Below, piece by piece: positions 47,576 through 59,744 of a stretch of DNA of 64,000 nt. The stretch lies in the NCBI GenBank assembly GCA_949752795.1, contig OX457059.1, positions 173,798,242 through 173,862,241 on the forward strand, given 5' to 3'. Under the pieces are notes generated by a model. The model ran no database searches and had not been told where the DNA came from. It saw only the letters and a program-made list of their open reading frames with translations. A program made the translations under genes and the position numbers. The stretch comes from Hyperoodon ampullatus (lineage: Eukaryota; Chordata; Mammalia; Artiodactyla; Ziphiidae). How positions within the stretch are numbered: the first letter of the stretch is position 1; every line of letters starts with the position of its first letter.

Positions 47576-47879
47576 AACTTCAGGGTCTCCCTCCGGGGCC
47601 GCCCACCTACCCGACCCCTGTCTTCTGCAGCTACACACTTTACAGCACTCACAGAGCCCAGCATGACACTGAGCAACCCCATCCAGAGGAAAGTTTGGTT
47701 AAGAACTCAACAACAGAATAGAATTTGTTTTCAACATGAAAAAAGGTTTTTTGAAAAATAATTTATGGTTAAATATTATTTGATTAAAAATAGAGGGCAC
47801 CATGCAACTTTGGCAACAGAGTTTGACACTTGTGCACATTGGTACTTAAGATGGTGTTCTTTGAGGACTTGGCACCTGA

Positions 47880-48150
47880 GGCCTCCATCCAAGAGCCACT
47901 GAGATCTGAGTCCCATCAACAACCAGGAGAGGGACCTCAGAAGGGCATCTGGCCCCAGCTGACAGTGAGGGTGAGATGACCCAGCCCCAGGTGACACTGT
48001 AATCACAGCCTGTGACAAACCTCGAGCTGGGGCCCAGCTAAGCTGCATGTGGATGGCTGACTTACAGAAACTTTGAGAAAATAGATGTTCATTGTTTTCA
48101 GTCACTAAATTTGGGGGTCGCCTATTAACAGTCATCAATTACTAAGACAA
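47880..48150 (+). mobile_element. Ancient ERVL/MaLR-like LTR, 3' part, sense
   Basis: 'gctgcatgtggatggctgac' (about 48041), 'actttgagaaaatagatgtt' and 'cattgttttcagtcactaaa' followed by 'tttgggggtcg' are the 3' motifs of an ERVL-type LTR, with a right end near 'aattactaaga'. Family not fixed. Confidence 0.55.
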
Positions 48151-48780
48151 AAACTTTCCCAGAATGGAGTTCAAAAATAAAATGTAAGTATATATTTTAA
48201 AATCGTTATTTTCCCTCTCACTAAATAAACTTCCAACTTTCCCTGACCATAATAATTTGAGAGACATTATCCAGTTCTGCATAAAATCTGGTCCCTCTAC
48301 AACATCATCCCTAAATGGGATTATTAATGCAACTCTAGTCTTTGAATGAAAAAAAATGCTCAAATTGATTATAAAGTAGCAAAAGCACCTGAAGAAGTAT
48401 GTTCCTAGGTGGCTTTGTCAAAAATCACTGGGGTGGATTTGATTTGTTGGGCAGATTCCAGTTTGGCTAATAGTGGATATGTGATGTTTAAGTATTTTAT
48501 GTACACCCAGAGGCCCTTTTCTGATTTACAGAGCTTTTGCAAACACTGAAATAAATATACAGAAATGCTGAAAAAAATTAAAGAAAATATTTCCACCTCC
48601 TGCAGTTCACTGGCAACTTGCTGCTGGGCTGAGCTTGACAAGTATGCAAATATCCATCCAATTGCTACCACACTGCCAATTTCACAGGGTTTAGAGTTTC
48701 TTATCAAAAAGTGTGCAAAGGATTCTGTGCAGCAGATGAAGTGATGGGCGCTGACAATCTGACTTTGCTCATTTGATCTA
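48151..48780. promoter_or_regulatory. Candidate conserved non-coding element
   Basis: AT-rich, repeat-free. It has an octamer ATGCAAAT at 48644-48651, a 'gggattattaatgcaac' near 48318 and several TTGAT/AAATCA-type cores. The texture resembles that of deeply conserved AT-rich enhancers. Not proven. Confidence 0.42.
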
Positions 48781-49804
48781 TCATGAATTAAATGGAAATA
48801 AACATGCCTATGGGAGAGAAAGTGGTTTGGTTTTTATGGCTGAGCCTCTGTGGAGCAGTGACCACTTTCTACACCCCCAGGCAATATATGGACTCACCAG
48901 GAAAGAGAGAGCATGGTGGTACTCGGGTATGGTCTGGGGCATCAGCTGGGAGTCAGCAAGTGTGTCTTCAGGATTTAAAACAAGAGGGAGCCTTATTCAC
49001 ACCACTGCTGGGAAATATGTGCTTGGTTCCCACTTGCTGGGGAAGAGGCCACGGTGGGGAGAAAGCATGTTAAATGGTAGAAAAGCAGTAAGGAAATCAC
49101 AGCACCGCGGAGGAGGGGGATCCAGGAGTGCAAACCTGTGAGCATGGTGGGATCCCAGTGTGAGCTCCCCAGAAGCAGAGCTGGAGACAAAGGTTTGAGT
49201 ACAAGCAGGTGCTTTGAAAAGAGGAAGAGAGGAGTGAAGAAGTGATACAGGGAAGGGAGGACACCAGTAGAGGATGCACCAACAGACAGGTGAGCCCTGG
49301 AGACCCCGAGGGCCTGGGATACCATGTGTATTGTTCCAGGAAGCGGGGTTGTTTTCTGTCAACTCCCATCCATCATCAAGGGCTGCCCTAAGGAGTTAGT
49401 TCTCGGTCACCTCTAGCCCCCTCCACACATGGACCAAGCATGACCCCAGCCAGAGAAAGACCTCAGGCAGAGTCACTTTTGCAGTACAAAGCCCTCAACG
49501 CTTATAGAACTGGTGAGCGCAGAGGGGAAATCCATGGGGCTCTAACGACATCAGTGGCCATTTCTCATGGCAAAGTTTAACCAAGGTTCTTTCTTCATTC
49601 TGCTCTACAGTGCAGTCCTGAAGAGGCAGAGGAGAGCTAAAATATTCCTGTTGCTCAGGGCAGCCCAGTGATGGAAGCTTCCAAATACAAGGAATGTTTG
49701 TGATTGGTGGAGCAAAACAGAAGCCAAGTGAGCAGACTCCAGAAGACCCAGGTTTCCAGAAGGCCCAGGGTTGGCCTGTTTGTCTACCCACCCCATGTCT
49801 CCCC
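48781..49804. other. No firmly recognisable feature
   Basis: 49155-49310 ('gagctccccagaagcagagc', 'caaaggtttgagtacaagca') recalls an old LTR-like mammalian repeat that I cannot name. Multiple overlapping frames at 48773-49369 are chance. Confidence 0.4.
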
Positions 49805-49875
49805 CACCAGCATGATTCCTACCATATGGTAGGTGCTCAATGCATATTTAGTGAATAAAAATGCATTAATTCATA
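49805..49875 (+). mobile_element. L2 LINE extreme 3' end, sense
   Basis: 'taccatatggtaggtgctca', then 'atgcatatttagtgaataaa', is the L2 terminus. Confidence 0.7.
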
Positions 49876-50429
49876 AATGGAAGAACGGAGACTATATCCC
49901 ATGGGTGGTGATGTATAGGAGCCCAGTGAGGACTGTTAGCATTGTGCGTGGGGACACAGTTGGCGATCCCTCTGGAAGAATGGATGAGGGCTTGGGAGCA
50001 AGAGTTCCCGTCATGGGGGCTGTCCTGGGGCTCCAAATCATTACTATGAAGCATCTTCTTCCACTTGACCCCACAGTGGGAAAACCCATGTGAAGCGGGG
50101 CTTGTATGTGGTGGTGAGGAAGGCTCTGATATAAGCGATACTTCTATTTGTTGAATGAGTTTTGAAAGTGACAGTTTGTTTACAAACTGAAAATTTAGAG
50201 CATTAGGCTAGATAATATTTATTGCCCTCTTTTTAGAGCTAAAAATAATCTGTGGTTTTGTTTAGAATGGGTAAGCATAATGAAAAGCAATTTCAAAAAC
50301 ATCCAAAATCTTTGCTCTGTACACTGGAAAATTTAAGTTACTCACATGATTATTTTGCATTTGCCTGTTTGGTTGCCATTCTTCATGCTCTTTATGTTTT
50401 CCTTTAGAAGGAAGTTACCATATGGAACT
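49876..50429. other. No recognisable feature
   Basis: Unique-looking DNA before the antisense LINE. 50160-50340 is AT-rich. Confidence 0.4.
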
Positions 50430-51960
50430 TTCCTTCAACCTAAAGAATATATTTTAGCATGTCTTGTAATTCAGGTGCTCTGGTAACTCAGCTTTCACTC
50501 CACTTTCTCTCAGTTTTTGCTTATCTGACAATGGCTTCATTTTATTCTAATTTTTGAAGAACATTTTGCTTATAGAATTCTTCATTAGTAGATTTTTTTT
50601 TCTTTATCAGTTTAAAGATGTCATTTAGTCTCCTGGCCTACAGTGTTTCTGATGAGAATATAGGCATCATTTGTATCATTGTTTTCCTATATATAATGTT
50701 TCTTTTTTCTTTGGCTGCTTTCAAAATTCTTTTCTATATATTTAGTTTCAGTCATTTGACCTTGATGTTCCTAGATGTGGCTTACTCTGTGTTTATTCTA
50801 CTTGAGTTTGGTGGATCTTCTTGGGTCTGTATATTGATGTGCTTTCATCAAATTTGGAGAGTTTCTGGTCATTATATTTAAAATAGTTTTTCTGCTCCAT
50901 CCTTGAAATTCTTTTGGGGATACCAGCTTCACGTATTTAACCACATTTACTGTTGCCTGATAAATCAGTGAGACTCTATCCAATAATTTCTTTACTTCTG
51001 TTCTTCACACTGGATAAATATTAATTGCTCTATCTCAGGACACTGACCGTTATTCTGTCATATTTAATCTGTTAAGGTAATCTAGTGACTGTTTTCATTT
51101 CAGATATTGTAATTTTCAGTTCTAGGTTTTTTTATTTATTTAACAATTGCTATTTCTCTGCTGATATTCCCTATCTGTTCACTCATTAAGACCATATTTT
51201 CTTTTACATCCTTGAACATATTTATATCTGCTTTAAATATCTGTGGCTGCTAAATCCAACATTCGGACCATCTCAAGGTGTGTTTCTGTAGTTTGATATT
51301 TTTCTTGACTATGGGTCACATTTTTGTAAGTCAATTTTGATTGAGGATGATATACTCTAAAGTCTCTGAATTTTGTTATATTCCTCTGGAGAGTGTTGAA
51401 TGGTAAAGACTTCATCTATATAACATAAAGTTCAATTGTTGACTGATTATTGTGGACATTTTAGACTTGGTTTGTTGCTTTTTTTGATTAGAAATGTGGA
51501 AAGGCTGAGTGTTTACCAAATCTATCTAACTTGACATGACTAAATCTCCAAATTCTGTCTTTTCTGTGGATTGTGTTATACTTGACTTTCTACCTTGTTA
51601 ATCTGGGCCTAGAGAATGCCTTAATCTAAATTATAGTCCTTACATCTATGCCTCAGTCTTTCTCATGTCTCAGATAGAGGCTGGGATGTCCTTGAGTTCT
51701 TTTCACTCTGACTGGTCTGGAAACAAATGTCTCTCAGCATTGCTTAATCTCATACTTTCAACCCTGTAATTGACACTTGAACATAAACTTCACCTTGTGT
51801 GTATCCAGACTGATCCTCAGCTAATGGTTCCCACACTGAGATTTTTAGACTGTGGCCTTTCTCTGCCTGCTTTCCAATGCCTCAGAACTGTTCAGTTTTA
51901 TAATTTTATAGCAGAAGGGTTCATCTGATACCAGTTATTCTGTCATGGCTAGGAGGAAAA
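50430..51960 (-). mobile_element. HAL1/old L1-like LINE, antisense
   Basis: On the plus strand it gives the antisense order of this LINE: 'ctcagtttttgcttatctga' (about 50509), 'ttctaatttttgaagaacat' (about 50546), 'cagtgtttctgatgagaata' (about 50641), 'tttattctacttgagtttgg' (about 50792), 'tcatcaaatttggagagttt' (about 50847), 'ctggataaatattaattg' (about 51010), 'tttcagatattgtaattttc' (about 51098). The part after about 51470 is more diverged. The same LINE segment occurs in sense at 22980-23400. Confidence 0.75.
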
Positions 51961-52269
51961 AATATTGTCATTATTTTGAAAAAATAATAAACTTGTGAAT
52001 TTTTAGTCAACATTTAGATTTCTATATCTAAAATGTTTTTAAAAAGTGAATATATTTGTTAGTTTTTTTTTTTTTTTCAATTAAGTATCCTTTTGTTCAT
52101 TAGTAACACTCAGGGAGTGAAAAGATTTGGGGACAGTAGAATGTGTTAGGAAATTTGAGGAGGAGAACAGAAGTGGGAACCCTTTCTTCAGGGTGTCATC
52201 TTGCTAAACATAGTTCAGCCTGAGTTAATGAGAAATTTGGGTCAGAAAGAAGGTTAAAGTTTATCTCAA
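51961..52269. other. No recognisable feature; poly-T at 52062-52078
   Basis: AT-rich DNA with a poly-T tract that could be the A-tail of an antisense insertion, but no element body is seen. Confidence 0.4.
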
Positions 52270-52370
52270 TATAGACAAAGGAACAAAGGCCTGATGAGGT
52301 TAAACATTCTCATCAGAATCACACAACTATTTGATTGCCTGACATGGAAAACAGAGCAAAAGAATACACG
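52270..52370 (-). mobile_element. Possible MIR SINE, antisense
   Basis: 'caaaggcctgatgaggttaa', then 'acattctcatcagaatcaca' and 'caactatttgattgcc', weakly follows antisense MIR. Confidence 0.4.
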
Positions 52371-52676
52371 TGTCTTTATTCAACAAATATGTGTGTCTTC
52401 TAAATGTGATATTCTGGGTGAAGTATTTGAGTTACAAGGGTAGGTGAGATACCAAGGATTTCCTACCTCATGGTGTTCCCTGCTTGCCCTTCTCACCTCA
52501 CCGCTCCCTCTCAGAGCTGCCCTTCTTTGTGGTCAACTGCCCTCTGTCTTGGAAGAATTTCTTTTAACACTAAAATTCTACTCTCTGGTCCATTTTTCAG
52601 CCCCTAAACACTGCCAGCTGCCCCCAGCTGTCTGGCTTACCCTTTCACTGTTGTGGAGACATGTAATTTTGGGATG

Positions 52677-52856
52677 CAGGTTCTCAAACTAACCGCACAT
52701 GGGGACTGCCCTGGACGGCTTGTTACAACGGACCACTTAGCCTCACTCCAGGCCTTCTCCTCCAGCAGGTCTGCATGGACCCTGGGGATTTGCATTTCTA
52801 GCAAGTTCCCAGGTAACTGATGTTGCTTGTCGGGGGCTCTGCTCAGAGAAACACTG
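52677..52856 (+). mobile_element. MER5A hAT-Charlie DNA transposon, near full length
   Basis: Starts 'caggttctcaaactaac' and ends 'gagaaacactg', the two terminal inverted repeats of MER5A. Inside are 'ggacggcttgttacaacg', 'gatttgcatttctagcaagt' (about 52787) and 'cccaggtaactgatgttgc'. 180 bp against about 190 expected. The 8-bp duplications are not recognisable. Confidence 0.9.
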
Positions 52857-54689
52857 CTCTAAAAGTCTCCTTAAGGACAGGATGCAGAGGTCTTTCTACA
52901 GGGTTCAAGGCTAGTGATCAGTCTCCCCGAAACACGCCCCAAAGGGCATTTTCTGAGACCTCACTCTACCTGCCACCCCCGCCCCCCACCCCGGCCCTCA
53001 CTTAACCCCACCCTCTAAGCCTGGATATGGTCTCAGAATTTCCATGGTCACCCTTGGATCTCTCTCGCCCCTTCCCTTTGGAGAAAGAAATTCTCTCCTA
53101 TGCTTATTCATTTAGCAAATATTTTCAGCCTTGTCTCAGTTCTCTCTAACTGCAGCTTGAAAATATTGGTAGTTTTCATTAATTCTAACAGAGGTATTAT
53201 AACCATATCTGTCTTTTTTTGGCCTACCTCCCATTCTCCTGTATTAGTTGCTATATATGTAAAAAAGCATATTTATTCTGTGCTTATGCATAGATTCTTT
53301 CCATGGAGAGAATATTCTAGGAGCTCTCCATATCTACACCCCCCGCCACAATAATTGTGTCTGAGCAGCCAAGTGTGCTGGGTGCGATGGCATGGCTAAG
53401 TGTTTGACAAATTTCCCCCTATCTTCCAATAAGGCCCTAGCCCATTTTCCAATAAAGCTGATGAAACCTGATAAAAAAATGTCAGAGGAATCAAAAGGCC
53501 CCCAGGCTAAGTGGAATCATATCTTGTGAAATCCCACATTCAGTATCATCTATACTGGAAATATTAAAAAATTCATATATAGTGAAATGATAGATACTTT
53601 TGTCACTATTTTAAAAAGTTATGCTGATAGAGCTGTCCCTGGGTCCTCATGAAGGACACTTCTTCTTGAATATATGAAGATGGCATTACTGACCTGCAGA
53701 CCGTCTAAGGCAGGCTCTGCTCTGAGTGCTCATGACTCTGCCCTGAACCATCACACCCCTCATCTGCCCAGCGGCCATGGCTGGGTTCACGGGGAAAGTG
53801 ATCAAGCACCACTAGGGCAGCGAGGGACCCTGGAGGAGACGGGGTGAGGGCACAGAAGTGTCACTGTGAAGGGACATGTCCTGGAGTCTGGTTGGCAGAA
53901 GCTGGAGCAGGATTCCCTGCCTTGTGTCATTGACACACTTGTTAGTCGGGTCAGCCTGCCTCTTGCCACCCACGGATGAGGCAGGTGGCAGAGCTTGGGT
54001 CTGGACACCACAAGCATTGGCCTGAGTCCCTCCTCGACCCCACCAGGGACAGAAGATCTCCACTGGCCAGGGACACCCGGTTGGGCCGTTCCGCAAGCCC
54101 TGGCCGTGGTCCTCTGTTCTCTGGTCACCTGTGAGCACAGAGACGTGGTGCTGCCCTCATATATATACTCCAGCGAGCTGGGCTGCATGTGTGTGTGTGT
54201 GGCGGGGACCCCTGGAAGAGAAGAAAGGGTTCTGCTGGATTAGCCCTTTTACTTCTCTGCAGTGGGAAGTGAGCTGTAAAGTCAGCCAGTGATGATGGGG
54301 CCAGGGGCTCCTTGCTCCCCCTCGATGTCCCCCAACCCCTGCACAGGCTGCTGTGAGGGTTACAGCCTGGCTTAAGGGCTGGGATGTTAGGGTACTGTCA
54401 CGACAAGGAGGCCACATCTAGATGAGCACCCATCACCCCTGTTGGGAGAGTTCCTTGGCCACCATGTCGGTTACTATGAGGGCCCCTGTCCCCTCCACCC
54501 CTCCAGACCACCACTACACACTCCTCTGTCCACCTCCACTGCTGGTACCTTAGTGCCATCCACCAGTGTCCCTCTCCTGGAGCCCCGAACCCCGAGCAGT
54601 GGACGCCCAGGCTCACCTCGGCCCTGCAGCTTCTCCTCCTCCCAGCAGCCAGGACCATCTCTGAAGGTGCCCACCTCATGGCCTCCTCT
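52857..54689. other. No recognisable feature
   Basis: Unique-looking. A short TG run lies at about 54187-54201. Overlapping frames on both strands at 53802-54797 reflect GC-rich sequence. Confidence 0.4.
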
Positions 54690-55060
54690 GGCCTGACTCT
54701 CTGACTGGTGGCACCTTCCAGTTAAGCTGTGCTCGCTGAGCTTCCTGCCAAGAACGCCCAGAGCACACCCTCCTGCCCAGCCCAGAGGGCTCACCATCCT
54801 CTCAGTCTTCAGGCCTCTGCTTAAGTATCACCTCCTCCGAGAGGGTCTCCCTGACAACCCCCCTCTCTCTAATGATAAATTCTTTGTGTAGTTAATTTAT
54901 TAGCAGTGTTGTCTCTTAGCTCGCATGCTTAAGAAGAACAGGGGTTGACTCTGAACCTAGTGTAAGAGTATATATGCCTTACTCTTGATGGGGCATGAAG
55001 CATTGTCCTAGCACGTGATAGGAGATGTTAAATGTTTGGTGACAGAGTGAGTGAAGACAA
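54690..55060 (+). mobile_element. L2 LINE 3' part, sense
   Basis: 'ttcaggcctctgcttaagta', 'tcacctcctccgagaggg' and 'tctccctgacaacccccctc' (about 54810-54865) are the conserved L2 3' block. 'aggagatgttaaatgtttgg' (about 55020) is its tail. The part before 54800 is a weaker match. Confidence 0.8.
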
Positions 55061-55439
55061 TTGAGCAGAAGACTCAGAACTGCACACGGATGTATCCAGG
55101 GATCAGTGGGGGTGGGGGGGTGGGGGGGCGGGGTCTTGCCTGGAAAGAGGCCTTGGAGGACCCCCAGCTGTTTTCTCCTTCGACCGTGGGCTCTGAATCG
55201 TTCTTGGTATTACAACACGGTAGACACAAGCCCTGCAAGTAGATACCATAAAAAGGCCAAGCTCAGTGGAAAATGATGAACATTTCTCCAAAAATCACAG
55301 CAACTGTCAATGGAATGGAGCTTTCGGGAAAGGAAGAGGTTTCTGGTCCCCCAGGCCCCACCTGCTCCTTAGGTCATCAGGTGTTTGCACAAGTGGTAAT
55401 GGGGGAGGGATGAGGTTCTGCCCCTAAGCCTCACATGCC
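55061..55439. other. No recognisable feature; G-rich run at 55107-55134
   Basis: A G-rich stretch with several G-runs at 55107-55134 could form a quadruplex on the plus strand. Confidence 0.4.
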
Positions 55440-55690
55440 CTGAGAGTTAGTCTGACAGCACTGGTTTTCATTCTTCTGCTCAAATTTAGCTGTTATCAAT
55501 TAATACAAGATGTTTTGAATCTCATTTGCACTTGAAAATATTAATCAGAAGAATAATGTGCATCTCCTACAATAGGCTTTTTTCTGGGGAAGCTGTGAAG
55601 CCCCAAATAATTTAAATTTATTCAAAATTCCCCAAGTCATTTGGGAGAGTTTGTATGTAACAACTTAACCAATCAAAAACATAGCTGGAC
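55440..55690. promoter_or_regulatory. Weak candidate conserved non-coding element
   Basis: AT-rich and repeat-free with 'gttatcaattaatac' near 55492 and 'aaatattaatcagaag' near 55537, typical homeobox and SATB-like cores. Suggestive only. Confidence 0.32.
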
Positions 55691-56763
55691 CCTGTGAAGG
55701 AGCAAGGCACAGCCCCCTTACAGGAGCCTCTGGAAAAGCTCACGTGGTGTCGGATTCAAACAGAAAAGGAGACATTTCAAAACTTAAAGCTGACAACTGA
55801 TTTAAGTAAAGATCTCCAGCGTGTTTTTGGTTTGTTTGCTTGTTTGCTGGATGAGGTGACTGGGGCGTTCATCGTAGATTCTGGCCCGGAAGTGGGGTGG
55901 TGATGGAGACCTGAGTGATGGATCCTGGGCTTCTGCCTCCATCCATGTGTGGGACAGATGGGGTTCCCATGAGAGTTTCCTGATAATCAGAACCCAAAGC
56001 CCAGGATGCTCCGGCTTCCCAGCAAATGTGGAGAGATTTCTAGATGACAAAAAACATGTCTTTGATAAGAGCCTACAGCTAAAACCTCACCCAGAAGTCA
56101 CCAGCTTCAAATCAAAAACCATGGAGGATGAAAAAAGAAAATAAGAGTCAGGAGACGCAGTGCAGCCTTTCAACTAGGGTTCCACTTATGGGAACTCTGC
56201 CGTTTGCCTGGGGGGTAAAAGCTTTCCATAAAGATGTGGAGAGAGTAGCCCTCACAGTGTGGGCGCCCTGTAGGCAGACCCTCCGTGTTCTGAATCCAAG
56301 CCCACTTGAGAATGCTAACAGGTAGAAGAGGGATTGGCCATCAAATCACGCAAGTGTGACAGATCTGAATCCTCATCACATAGGACAGCTGAAGCCAGAG
56401 CCCCTGATGAGTAAATGATTCGGCCAAAGATTCCATTATGTAGAACAGAAAAAAAATACTTCACTCTGAAGGTCACCTGGCAATATAGCCCAGAATGTGA
56501 GGTACAAACAAGAGGATGAACAAAATAATAATAATAAAAAAATAAAGAGTGCATACCTGTAAAATTCAGGGAAAAAGTATGGAAGGGTGTGCCTGACAAT
56601 TAATAAAAATGTTACTTATAAATTTTGCCTTATTTGTAATATTTTTCAACTTTTAAAAATGTATAATATTGTGATTTCTTCATCTAAATACTCACTTTTG
56701 TACTAAAAAAAAAAAAAAAGGATGATCTATTCATCTCATTCTCCAAACACTTTTCTTTACAAG
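55691..56763. other. No recognisable feature
   Basis: Unique-looking. A-rich tracts lie at 56528-56545 and 56705-56719. Frames at 55694-56325 have no domain. Confidence 0.4.
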
Positions 56764-57500
56764 TGTAGTGGTTGAATAGTGGCCGCCTCCAAAATAGTTT
56801 CCCCAGAAGCTGTGAAAGTGACCTTGTTTGGAAAGAGTCTTGGCAGATCTCATTCAGGACCTGGGCTTGAGATCATCCTGGTTTAGGTTGGGCCCTAAAG
56901 CCAACGAAAAGTGATGTCTTAGCTCGGGTGGCCAAAATAAATACCACAGACTGGGCAGCTTAAACACGAGAAGCGTATTTCTCATAGTTCTTGAGGCCAC
57001 AGGTCCAGGGTCAAGGTGCTGGTCAGTTTGGTTCCTGGCTTACAACGGCTGCCTTCTTGTTCTGTACTCAAGTGGGCTTTCCTTGGTGCATCCAAGCAGA
57101 GAGAGAGCTCTCATCCTCTTCTTATCAGGATACAAGTCCCATTGGATTAAGACCCCATTGTTATGACCTCATAAAGCTGTAATAACCTCCTAAAGGAACC
57201 TCTCCAAATACAGTCACCTTGGGAGTGAGAGTGTCAACATATGACTTTGGTGAGGGCACAGTTCAGCCCGTGACAGTCCACAAAAGAAGCAGAGAGAAGA
57301 GCAGGTTACACACGGAGCTGGGGCACGAGGAGACTGCGGCAGAGGCTGGAATCACGCTGCCCATGGACGAGGAGCTCCAGGGTCCCCAGAAGCTGCTGGA
57401 GCTGAGGCAGGACCTTTCTCTGGAGCCTCGGCGGGAGCGCGGCTCTCCCAACACCTTGATGTCAGACTTCCGGCTCAGAAGGACAAGAGGTACATTGCTA
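56764..57500 (+). mobile_element. MaLR-type LTR, sense, split by a second LTR
   Basis: Left part 56764-56914 begins 'tgtagtggttgaatagtggc' and includes 'catcctggtttaggttgggc'. Right part 57276-57500 holds 'gaagcagagagaagagcag', 'ctctggagcctcggcgggag' and 'ctcccaacaccttgatgtca'. Together they make one LTR of the same group as 6196-6732. The frame at 57219-57566 spans the junction and is not a gene. Confidence 0.75.
56915..57275 (-). mobile_element. MLT1A-like LTR, antisense, nested in the other LTR
   Basis: Starts 'tgtcttagctcgggtggcca' and continues 'taccacagactgggcagctt', 'tctcatagttcttgaggcca' (about 56981), 'cctcctaaaggaacctctcc' (about 57187), 'gtgtcaacatatgactttgg' (about 57231), 'gcacagttcagcccgtgaca' at the right end: an antisense MLT1A. 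It is younger than the LTR it interrupts. A clean 5-bp duplication is not visible. Confidence 0.88.
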
Positions 57501-58344
57501 TGGCTTCAGCTACCAAGTTTAAGGTCATTTGTTATGGAAGTCACAGGAAACAAACATAACAGCTAAGTGGCAAATACTTCAGACAGACTATTTTTAACAG
57601 AACAAATGTGTTCATGATTTAAACCGAGTAAATCCACAGATTATACAACGTCATTGGGAGTCACTGTCATGAATCTGCTCCAAACAATTAGAGTTAGTGC
57701 AGGAGGGTCACATTGACATAAATGCCTGGAAATGGAAGCCAAAACATGTCCAGAGCAGAGAGAGCCTCGGGCTGGGGTCTGGCAAAAGAACCCACCCCCA
57801 GTGGCTCTGAGGATGGGGGTCCACTTCATTCAATCAGGGAGGAGGGTGGATCTCAAAAAGCTGCAACCGACTGAAGTTTTCCATCTGCAGTGTCTGAAAT
57901 GCCTGTTTCCAGGTCAACAGCGGGAGCTGGGCTAGTGGATGTGGACCAGAGAGGCCCTGATGAACATAGTTTGTGCTGATCCAAACCAACCCACCCCGGT
58001 CTCCTGCAGGTTGTCCTTCGGCTCTGTGCTGACCACTGCTCACTCGAGCATCCCTCCTCCTTCTCTGGCTGTTCTCCCCATGCTGTCTCCTTGGAAACAT
58101 TCCCACAGGGAGAACATATGCTGATGAGCGGCCGTGGTCAGTGGCCACTGACAATTGCAGTGTGGATAGTGGAGGGGAAAATGGAAATTACTGTCATTGC
58201 CATGTTGAGGGAAGACAGGAACCCAACGAGATCCCACCTCAGAGCCAGATTGTCTTTTTGGTGGCTTCTGGGCTGCAATCCTAAAGAAAATTAGACAAAC
58301 AACAGACAAATAACAATAATAGCAAAACCTCTCAGCTCATTTTT
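57501..58344. other. No recognisable feature; 16-bp palindrome at 58137-58152
   Basis: 57590-57740 has a non-repeat, slightly AT-rich texture that might be conserved. The rest is unassigned. Confidence 0.4.
58137..58152. repeat. Perfect 16-bp palindrome
   Basis: 'gtcagtggccactgac' equals its own reverse complement. Confidence 0.9.
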
Positions 58345-58420
58345 TTTACAAGGCATTTATTAAGTCCCTAATTGTACCTGGCATTATGCTACAGATCTAC
58401 AAAAATAATTCTTATCCTTT
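58345..58420 (-). mobile_element. L2 LINE 3' end, antisense
   Basis: 'ggcatttattaagtccctaa', then 'ttgtacctggcattatgct', followed by a decayed continuation: antisense L2 terminus. Confidence 0.6.
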
Positions 58421-59614
58421 GGCCATAGACTCTTTTTTTTTTTTTAAGATTTGATGTGAGTTCTGGACCCTCTCCAAAGAGAAATGCACTTGCACGCAGA
58501 AATTGGCCTAAAATATCAGGGAGTTTATGAAACCTCTGAAGCTGATATGTGATAAGAATCCAGATTTGGGTTTCTGATATGACCACAACATATCAGTAGA
58601 GAGATCGCGACATCAGAGTTTACATATTCCAGCCTGGCCCGGGGTCTGCTGAAATATTTTACATTTAAGTGAAATTCGAGAGCCTTCAGGTCACCTCCGA
58701 AGGGAGAGAGAACGCCACAGCTAAGCCAAAGCGAGACAGAACAGATGGATTCAGGGCTTCCAGGCTGAAGCTGATAGGTGGAGAGTCACAGAAGGAGGTG
58801 AGCTCTCAGTAAGGAAACGTGGAGGGGGGGCCAGGGGTGGGGCGTGGCAGAGGGGGGGACAGGTGGCACCGGGCATCTTTGGAGAAGCCCTTGACTCTCA
58901 GTGTGAAGTGATAGATGCTGTCCCTGGGGAAAGAGGAGACCCCAAAAGCCACTGAGATGGGTGTGGGGCTGCCAGCCTACAGCGTGCAGTGCATGCAAGA
59001 GAGGATGGTGGGACGGGGGTGGATTGAAACGTGGACCGCTTAGAAAGGTGTGGAGAAGCCTCTCTAGGAGAATGTTATGGCCACTTCACAGGCAAGCAGA
59101 GGGGGAGGAAATAATAAAGTCAAAGAGCAACAGTGTTTATCCACCAGCTTAGTTTACAGCTTGGAGATTTTGTGCAGCAGGTACACGCCAGCCCCAAGAA
59201 TGCTCTGATGGGTGATGCCTGTCTACAGGAGGGGAAGGCCCACCCGTTCAGAGAGGCGGCCAACAGGCACAGGACCTACAGGAAAGGGCAGCAGTGGGGC
59301 TGGAAGCCCATCCTTCCACCACAGGCAAGATCACAACAGAAGGATGCCTGTCAACACCACCAAACCTGCTGCAGCGCTGGTGCCTCCACTGCATAGACGG
59401 GTCAGAGTCCATGTGAAGGCCTTTGAGCTTACATAACCAGCAAGAACTAGACTATTCCTAGAAAATGAGCTTTTAAAATTCCCTTTTGAGGTGCCTCGAG
59501 GCTTGGCATCAGGACAGGATGGACCTGATTGATTCAACACCCCGAGATCTGCATCCTGCTCTCTGCACCCCCAAAACTGTTTCAAGGCGAGACAGCAGAC
59601 ACGAAGGAAAGACG
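58421..59614. other. No recognisable feature; poly-T at 58433-58445
   Basis: Unique-looking. Frames at 58786-59436 and 59331-59672 lack domains. Confidence 0.4.
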
Positions 59615-59695
59615 AAGGGCCTCTGAGGATCCTCTGTGCTATCCTGCAACTTTTCCGTAAATCTAAAATCATTCCAAAATAAATGTTTGTTTAAA
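59615..59695 (+). mobile_element. L1 LINE terminal 3' end, sense
   Basis: 'gtgctatcctgcaacttttc', then 'cgtaaatctaaaatcattcc' and 'aaaataaatgtttgttta', is the tail of an old L1. Confidence 0.7.
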
Positions 59696-59744
59696 AGAAT
59701 GAGGTAGAAGATGGAGAAAAGTGAAAGACAGCCTGACTGCCCCT

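Noticed and set aside
53805..53825. CTCF-like sequence 'caccactagggcagcgagg'
   Set aside because: The core lacks a base relative to the usual CTCF motif. Too weak to call without binding data.
57219..57566. 115-codon frame with an E/R-rich, protein-like composition
   Set aside because: It spans the junction between a nested MLT1 and the interrupted LTR.
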